In this document: one piece after another, positions 5,247 to 8,960 of the stretch | Numbering within the stretch: position 1 is the first letter of the stretch | Layout: every line of letters begins with the position of its first letter | Origin: Candidatus Bathyarchaeota archaeon | GTDB lineage: Archaea; Thermoproteota; Bathyarchaeia; TCS64 | Assembly (NCBI GenBank): GCA_014729945.1 | Contig: WJJC01000170.1 | Coordinates: 1 to 8,960, forward strand | Direction: 5' to 3' | Length of the DNA stretch: 8,960 nucleotides | Notes under the pieces: model-generated | What the model saw: the letters and a program-made list of their open reading frames with translations, nothing else | Database searches by the model: none | What the model was told of the DNA's origin: nothing | Made by a program: the position numbers and the translations under genes

Positions 5247-5629
5247 TCCTCGTCTTCTGTGTTGATCTTATACTGTAGAATATCCATCCAGGCACTAAAG
5301 TAGCCTTGGTCAAACTGTGTTCTAATTGGCTGCTTTCGCATCTCCTTAAAGTCAACAATATAACCTTTCAGAGTTTTATCCGACATGTGAATCCTGTTAT
5401 AGAAATCGCGTTCATCACCGGATCTTACGGATAGAAGAAGCCCATCGAATGCGTTAATGTAGCCTTCTCTGTACTCTTCGTCTGGAAAGGGCCTCTCTTT
5501 CAGGCTCTCTAATTCTCTTTCAGCATCAGAGAATTTTCTTTCCAAGAGATTCTCGAAAAAAGTTACTACGATATTTCTTGTTTTTCCAATAACGGATAAT
5601 TTTCTTCCAGGGTTACTCGTCTTCGTCAC
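5243..5629 (-). CDS. Uncharacterised protein translationally coupled to radA
   Basis: I do not recognise this 128-residue protein. It is soluble, charged and probably mostly helical, with a lysine/arginine-rich N-terminus (KTSNPGRKLSVIGKTRN), a helical middle (FFENLLERKFSDAERELESL) and an aromatic C-terminal stretch (GYFSAWMDILQYK), ending acidic. No metal site, signal or membrane segment is visible. I chose GTG at 5629-5627 because GAGG at 5641-5638 is 8 bases upstream; the longer reading from TTG at 5635 leaves no room for a ribosome-binding site. Either start lies inside the 3' end of radA, so translation is coupled to the recombinase. The fixed overlap suggests a role linked to RadA or to the operon as a whole, but this is inference. 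Its stop overlaps that of the convergent membrane-protein gene. Confidence 0.78.
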   Translation of the reverse strand: MTKTSNPGRKLSVIGKTRNIVVTFFENLLERKFSDAERELESLKERPFPDEEYREGYINAFDGLLLSVRSGDERDFYNRIHMSDKTLKGYIVDFKEMRKQPIRTQFDQGYFSAWMDILQYKINTEDED

Positions 5630-6587
5630 TCTCAATTCCTCTATCTGTAATTCTCATTGGAACCTCGCCCTCGGGTAGACTTGGGCTAGCGGTCAATTTT
5701 GCAATACGCATATTATTTCTTCCTTTTCTAAGGAATATTCTATTATGGCTCATGTGGCCTAAAATATGTCCACCCACAGGTGAAACGGCTTTACTGAAGA
5801 ACGCGTCTGGGCTTGCCATAACTTGATTCGTGATTACAGCAGCGGTATTGAAAGCCCTAGATAATCTCATAAGTTTATGAAGATGCTTGTTTAAATGCTG
5901 CTGTCTACTCGCCAGCATCTCCCTCCCAATATATTCGCTTCTAAAATGACCCATTACACTGTCAATTATAATGAGTTTTATATTATTTTCTTTGATTACC
6001 TCATCCGCGTTTTCAAGAAGCACAGTTTGATGATTGCTAGTATAAGCTTCGGCATATACAATTCCTTTCAAAACTTCTCTGGGTTTTATACCGAATCTTG
6101 GCGCTATCTGCTGAACCCTTTCTGGTCTGAAGGTAGCCTCGGTGTCAATGTAGAGAACATTCCCGTTTAAGCCTCCCTGAGCTTCTCCGAGTTGAACCGT
6201 TACACATAACTGATGACATAGCTGGCTCTTACCACTGCCAAACTCACCGTAGAACTCTGTTAAACTCTGGGTCTCTATACCTCCTTTAAGAAGAGTGTCA
6301 AGACTACTACATCCAGTTGTTAACTTAGTAATATTCTTTCTAAGCTCCACGAGTTCATCACCTCGTACAAAGGTTATTGCACGGGATTGACGAGCTGCAT
6401 CGATTACATTTTCAGCTACTTTTTCACCTAAGCCAGCGGATACAAGTTCTTCAACGGTGGCGGTACTGAGGGATTCTATTGTTTTGAACCCGATTTCTTT
6501 TAATTTATTTACTGTGGCTGGGCCTATATCTGGAATTTCCTCTATCTTTTGGTAGGATATATTTTGTTTTTGGGGGTTCTCAGACAT
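5613..6587 (-). CDS. radA: DNA repair and recombination protein RadA
   Basis: A 324-residue archaeal RecA/Rad51-family recombinase that forms filaments on single-stranded DNA and catalyses strand exchange in homologous recombination. A helix-hairpin-helix domain occupies residues 16-66 (IPDIGPATVNKLKEIGF). The ATPase core follows, with Walker A GEFGSGKS (114-121), catalytic-region YIDTEATFRPER (147-157), Walker B LIIIDS (205-210), the RQQHLNKHLHKL segment (228-239) and L2-region GGHILGHM (272-279). There is no intein. The usual polymerisation motif FxxA is F73-V-R-G76 here, with glycine in place of alanine. ATG at 6587 is preceded by AGGTG 5 bases upstream. TATA-like elements at about 6632-6643 and 6613-6620 may add an internal promoter in the 57-base gap after the zinc-ribbon gene. 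Confidence 0.98.
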   Translation of the reverse strand: MSENPQKQNISYQKIEEIPDIGPATVNKLKEIGFKTIESLSTATVEELVSAGLGEKVAENVIDAARQSRAITFVRGDELVELRKNITKLTTGCSSLDTLLKGGIETQSLTEFYGEFGSGKSQLCHQLCVTVQLGEAQGGLNGNVLYIDTEATFRPERVQQIAPRFGIKPREVLKGIVYAEAYTSNHQTVLLENADEVIKENNIKLIIIDSVMGHFRSEYIGREMLASRQQHLNKHLHKLMRLSRAFNTAAVITNQVMASPDAFFSKAVSPVGGHILGHMSHNRIFLRKGRNNMRIAKLTASPSLPEGEVPMRITDRGIESDEDE

Positions 6588-6644
6588 GGCCGCACCTTCA
6601 GGTATCTATATGTGATATAATGTTCCTGTGGTTAAATTATATGG

Positions 6645-6842
6645 TTATTCTTCCTCAGGTTCAAGCTCTAATATTAATGAGCCTTCATAAACACATTCTT
6701 CACATTGGTAAACTTGGGGTAGTATACCATAATTTTCTTTTAATTTTATTTTTGGGCTTTGACAGTTTGGACAAAACACGGGTCGCGGAGTAGAGTACTT
6801 GGACTGTTTTAAGATATCTATAATCTTGTCCAGTCTCGGCAC
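6645..6842 (-). CDS. Small zinc-ribbon protein
   Basis: A 65-residue protein. A short basic helix (residues 1-18) precedes a four-cysteine ribbon, CPNC (24-27) and CEEC (47-50), and the protein ends in a glutamate-rich tail. Such single-ribbon proteins are common in archaea and often bind RNA, ribosomes or RNA polymerase; no specific function can be named. The start is GTG at 6842, two bases after the aIF1 stop codon. GAGGTT, inside the end of the aIF1 gene (6856-6851), is its ribosome-binding site with an 8-base spacer. The tight packing indicates co-transcription and coupled translation with aIF1, and probably with radA downstream. Confidence 0.85.
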   Translation of the reverse strand: MPRLDKIIDILKQSKYSTPRPVFCPNCQSPKIKLKENYGILPQVYQCEECVYEGSLILELEPEEE

Positions 6843-6844
6843 GC

Positions 6845-7153
6845 TTACTGAACCTCAATGTTCTCTTTCGGGAATCCAAGTTTAACCAAGGTATCACGTA
6901 CTGTATCCCTATGGTCACCCATTAAGAGAACCTGTTCATTTTTTGCTGTACCACCGCAAGCGCACTTGTTTTTCAACTGGGTAGCTAAGTTGCCTAGATC
7001 CAGTTCCTTGGGATCAATCCCGTCTATTACGGTCCATTTCTTTCCCCATTTCCGAGTCTCTAAGCGAATCCTAATCCGCTGCTCCTCCTTGCTCATTTCC
7101 TCACAAACACAGAGGTCTTTTGGAAGGCCACATACGGGACAAATCTCTGCCAT
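6845..7153 (-). CDS. Translation initiation factor aIF1 (SUI1/eIF1 family)
   Basis: A 102-residue SUI1-family factor that binds the small ribosomal subunit near the P site and enforces correct start-codon selection. The N-terminus has the archaeal zinc knuckle CPVCGLP...CVC (CxxC and CxC). The SUI1 core follows, with RKWGKKWTVIDGID, then LKNKCACGGTAKN with its conserved CGG turn, and the C-terminal GDHRDTVRDTLVKLGFP. I start at the ATG at 7153, which gives MAEICPVC as in most homologues; an in-frame ATG at 7162 would add three residues. A TATA-like element centred near 7185 predicts a start close to either ATG, so the message is probably nearly leaderless. It is the first gene of the operon leading to radA. 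Confidence 0.95.
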   Translation of the reverse strand: MAEICPVCGLPKDLCVCEEMSKEEQRIRIRLETRKWGKKWTVIDGIDPKELDLGNLATQLKNKCACGGTAKNEQVLLMGDHRDTVRDTLVKLGFPKENIEVQ

Positions 7154-7176
7154 TATCAACATTGTAACAAGATGCC

Positions 7177-7198
7177 TAGTGTAAAAACTTTTGCACTA
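7177..7198. promoter_or_regulatory. 22-base imperfect palindrome over the aIF1 promoter
   Basis: Half-sites TAGTGTAAAA (7177-7186) and TTTTGCACTA (7189-7198) match in 9 of 11 symmetric pairs; only the T/G pair and the central A/C pair fail. The palindrome covers the probable TATA region for aIF1 (minus strand GTTTTTACA). It could be an operator for the aIF1-radA operon. The same area also holds T-runs on the minus strand that might end the upstream ACT-domain transcript. Confidence 0.4.
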
Positions 7199-7267
7199 AA
7201 AACAGTTTTTCAAGTAATACCACAGGAATCAAAGGAGATAAGAGCTGTGTTATTTAGACACCTTTTG

Positions 7268-7867
7268 TTAAGTGTAGTTCTGCAGTAAGCTAAATGCTTG
7301 AAGCGCCTGACTACTATCTAATATTATTACTGTATTAGTGCTACAGCTGATGAATTCAACGATGTTTATGTTGCGACTAGCCAGTAGCTGTGTTATGAGG
7401 GCTACGAATCCAGGGGTCTCTTCCACTACTGGGGGACTTAGCAGGATTAATGCTACAAGGTTTTTCTGGAACTGAGTCTCCTCGGGGAGTTCTTTTTTCA
7501 TCGTGGTTTGATCTACTATGTAGACATACTGGTCAGTTAAATGGGCGGTTACTATATGGGAGATATCAAGCCGTGTCGGAGAGATTACGACCCCGATTTT
7601 GTCTTGAAGTCTCACTTTTGATTCCTTTAGGATTGACTGAACAGCCTCCTCTCTAAGTGAGCGGTCAACGCTGATCTCGTCTGCTATGCGTATTACAGCT
7701 GCTTTTACAGCCTCTATGCTTCCTTCCCCTATTTCTTTTTGGAGGAGTCTGGCTAGGGCGCTGTAGTTGACTATTTTTAAGTTTAAGGCGTCCATTAAGC
7801 TTGGTCGCATCTGGAGTGTGTCTCTTACTTGTTGAGCTATGCTGGGTGTTCTATCTGTGGGCTCCAT
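7268..7867 (-). CDS. ACT-domain regulator of amino acid metabolism (COG2150-like)
   Basis: A 199-residue protein. The N-terminal part (about 10-70, with VNYSALARLLQKEIGEGSIEAVKAAVIRIADEI) looks like a helix-turn-helix or similar small helical domain. The C-terminal part (about 137-197, VALILLSPPVVEETPGFVALITQLLASRNINIVEFISCSTNTVIIL) is an ACT domain, the fold that binds amino acids in allosteric enzymes and regulators. This combination matches COG2150, annotated as a predicted regulator of amino acid metabolism. The ATG at 7867 is preferred; the frame stays open to 7999 but would then run over the promoter and into argG. It is divergent from argG across 83 bases with a shared promoter element and a palindrome, so it may sense arginine or a related amino acid and control argG and itself. 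Confidence 0.85.
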   Translation of the reverse strand: MEPTDRTPSIAQQVRDTLQMRPSLMDALNLKIVNYSALARLLQKEIGEGSIEAVKAAVIRIADEISVDRSLREEAVQSILKESKVRLQDKIGVVISPTRLDISHIVTAHLTDQYVYIVDQTTMKKELPEETQFQKNLVALILLSPPVVEETPGFVALITQLLASRNINIVEFISCSTNTVIILDSSQALQAFSLLQNYT

Positions 7868-7875
7868 TGTATTAT

Positions 7876-7895
7876 TTGTTACATATATGTCACAA
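7876..7895. promoter_or_regulatory. 20-base near-perfect palindrome, candidate operator
   Basis: TTGTTACATATATGTCACAA pairs with itself at 9 of 10 symmetric positions. It lies between the shared TATA element and the start of the ACT-domain gene, a repressing position for that gene. It is just upstream of the TATA element for argG, an activating position. Confidence 0.6.
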
Positions 7896-7903
7896 GATAT
7901 AAA
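7896..7903. promoter_or_regulatory. Shared bidirectional TATA element between ACT gene and argG
   Basis: GATATAAA on the plus strand reads TTTATATC on the minus strand. From its centre near 7899.5, the usual spacing predicts a plus-strand start near 7926, giving a 25-base argG leader that contains the ribosome-binding site. It also predicts a minus-strand start near 7873, giving a 6-base, almost leaderless message for the ACT gene. One element therefore fits both genes. Confidence 0.6.
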
Positions 7904-7950
7904 TTGTTGCCTCATGTTGTAAGAGTTCATCGTAAATAGAGGTAAATGCA

Positions 7951-8960
7951 ATGAAAAAGGACAAAGTTGTTCTAGCTTATAGCGGAGGATTAGATACATC
8001 CATGATGGTGAAATGGCTCCAAGCAGAGTATAACATGGATGTTATAACATGCAACCTAGATGTAGGACAAGAAAAAGAGACAAAAGGAATAGAGAAAAAG
8101 GCCTGGGATCTTGGGGCAATCAACCATTACGGTTTTGATGCAAAAGAAGAGTTCGCTAAAGGGTATATTTTCCCAGCGATAAAAGCCAATGCGCTCTACA
8201 TGGGAACATATCCTGTTAGCAGTAGCATCAGTAGACCCTTAATCGCAAAGAAACTGGTGGAAGTAGCCGAGATGGAGGACGCCCAAGCAGTGGCCCATGG
8301 ATGTACGGGTAAGGGAAATGATCAGGTGAGATTTGATATCACAATTAAGGCGTTAAACCCGAAACTCAAGGTCATCGCGCCTGTCAGGGAGTGGAAGTTT
8401 GATCGCGCCGGACAGATCGAGTGGGCAAAAGAAAATGATGTACCTGTTCCAGTAACCGCTGAGAGTCCATACAGTATTGATGAAAACCTATGGGGGAGAA
8501 GTATTGAAGGTGGCATTCTTGAGCACCCGGATACGCCTGTTCCCAATGATGTATGGGACTGGACTGCAGATATAATAAATACACCCGATGAGCCTGAATT
8601 TATCAAGATCGGCTTCTATCAAGGAGTTCCCGTAAGCCTCGATGATGTCGAGTATAAACCACATGAACTCATCAAGAAGGTAAGAGATACGGCAGGAAAA
8701 CACGGGGTAGGAAGAATCGAACATATGGAAGACCGCGTCGTGGGTTTAAAGACCCGTGAGACCTATGAAGTGCCTGCATCAGAGACATTGATCAATGCAC
8801 ACATGGATCTTGAAAAGATGGTCCTGACAAGACACCAAAAATTACTCAAATATGAGATTGATCACAAATGGGCAACAGCCGTATATCAAGGATTATGGGT
8901 TGATCCATACAAAGAAGACCTCGATGCATATATCAACAGCACACAGAAGAACGTAACCGG
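7951..8960 (+). CDS. argG: Argininosuccinate synthase, partial (C-terminus beyond right edge)
   Basis: About 336 residues of a family that is usually near 400, cut by the window edge. It joins citrulline and aspartate with ATP to form argininosuccinate, the next-to-last step of arginine synthesis. The N-terminal PP-loop is SGGLDTS (residues 11-17) after AY. The nucleotide-binding HGCTGKGNDQVRF (116-128) and the substrate-site segment YSIDENLWGRSIEGG (174-188) are intact, as is the SxSxSRP stretch (90-96) at the citrulline/aspartate site. The ATG at 7951 is preceded by GAGGT 8 bases upstream, which agrees with the family start. Its promoter is shared with the divergent ACT-domain regulator. 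No frameshift is seen in the visible part. Confidence 0.97.
   Translation, partial: MKKDKVVLAYSGGLDTSMMVKWLQAEYNMDVITCNLDVGQEKETKGIEKKAWDLGAINHYGFDAKEEFAKGYIFPAIKANALYMGTYPVSSSISRPLIAKKLVEVAEMEDAQAVAHGCTGKGNDQVRFDITIKALNPKLKVIAPVREWKFDRAGQIEWAKENDVPVPVTAESPYSIDENLWGRSIEGGILEHPDTPVPNDVWDWTADIINTPDEPEFIKIGFYQGVPVSLDDVEYKPHELIKKVRDTAGKHGVGRIEHMEDRVVGLKTRETYEVPASETLINAHMDLEKMVLTRHQKLLKYEIDHKWATAVYQGLWVDPYKEDLDAYINSTQKNVT

Noticed and set aside
6700..6918. Minus-strand frame overlapping the zinc-ribbon and aIF1 genes
   Set aside because: It is a shadow of two well-supported genes in another frame.
7868..7999. Longer N-terminus for the ACT-domain protein, from 7999
   Set aside because: It would run across the shared promoter and palindrome and overlap argG by about 49 bases. 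The added residues look non-coding, and the ATG at 7867 agrees with a TATA box at the right distance.
8322..8724. Minus-strand frames inside argG
   Set aside because: They are antisense to strongly conserved argG sequence and show no protein features.

Overview
The window is archaeal chromosome. The evidence is a RadA-type recombinase with an N-terminal HhH domain, a SUI1/aIF1 initiation factor with an N-terminal zinc knuckle, a PAC2 proteasome-assembly-type protein, AMMECR1 and Mut7-C/zinc-ribbon proteins, many short zinc-ribbon proteins, and TATA boxes placed about 26 bases upstream of starts. Non-ATG starts (GTG, TTG) are frequent. The protein set fits a TACK or Asgard lineage such as Bathyarchaeia, but I cannot fix the phylum from this window.

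Layout. Bases 1-274 (minus) hold the start of a carboxymuconolactone decarboxylase/AhpD-like protein cut by the window edge. Bases 453-3764 (minus) hold five genes in one direction. In transcription order they are a Myb/SANT-like plus zinc-ribbon protein, a two-CBS plus zinc-ribbon protein, a Mut7-C RNase-like protein, AMMECR1, and a GT1/GT28-fold glycosyltransferase. The last two are 11 bases apart, and the glycosyltransferase ribosome-binding site overlaps the AMMECR1 stop. Bases 3765-4182 are a non-coding divergent region with two long imperfect inverted repeats. One (3798-3927) looks like a structured RNA or structured 5' leader. Bases 4183-5246 (plus) encode a PAC2 protein and a three-helix membrane protein resembling EMC6. 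Bases 5243-7153 (minus) form a compact apparent operon, aIF1 - zinc ribbon - radA - unknown protein. Bases 7268-7867 (minus) encode an ACT-domain regulator of the COG2150 type. It diverges from argG (plus, 7951 to the right edge) across an 83-base region with one symmetric TATA element and a 20-base palindrome.

How the genes fit together. The ACT-domain protein and argG look like a regulator/target pair for arginine biosynthesis. The aIF1-radA operon joins translation initiation, recombination and two small uncharacterised proteins. PAC2 and the EMC6-like protein are both candidates for protein quality control. I see no transposase, CRISPR array, tRNA, rRNA or phage gene. This is mostly core archaeal chromosome, and the most unusual part is the structured 418-base region at 3765-4182.
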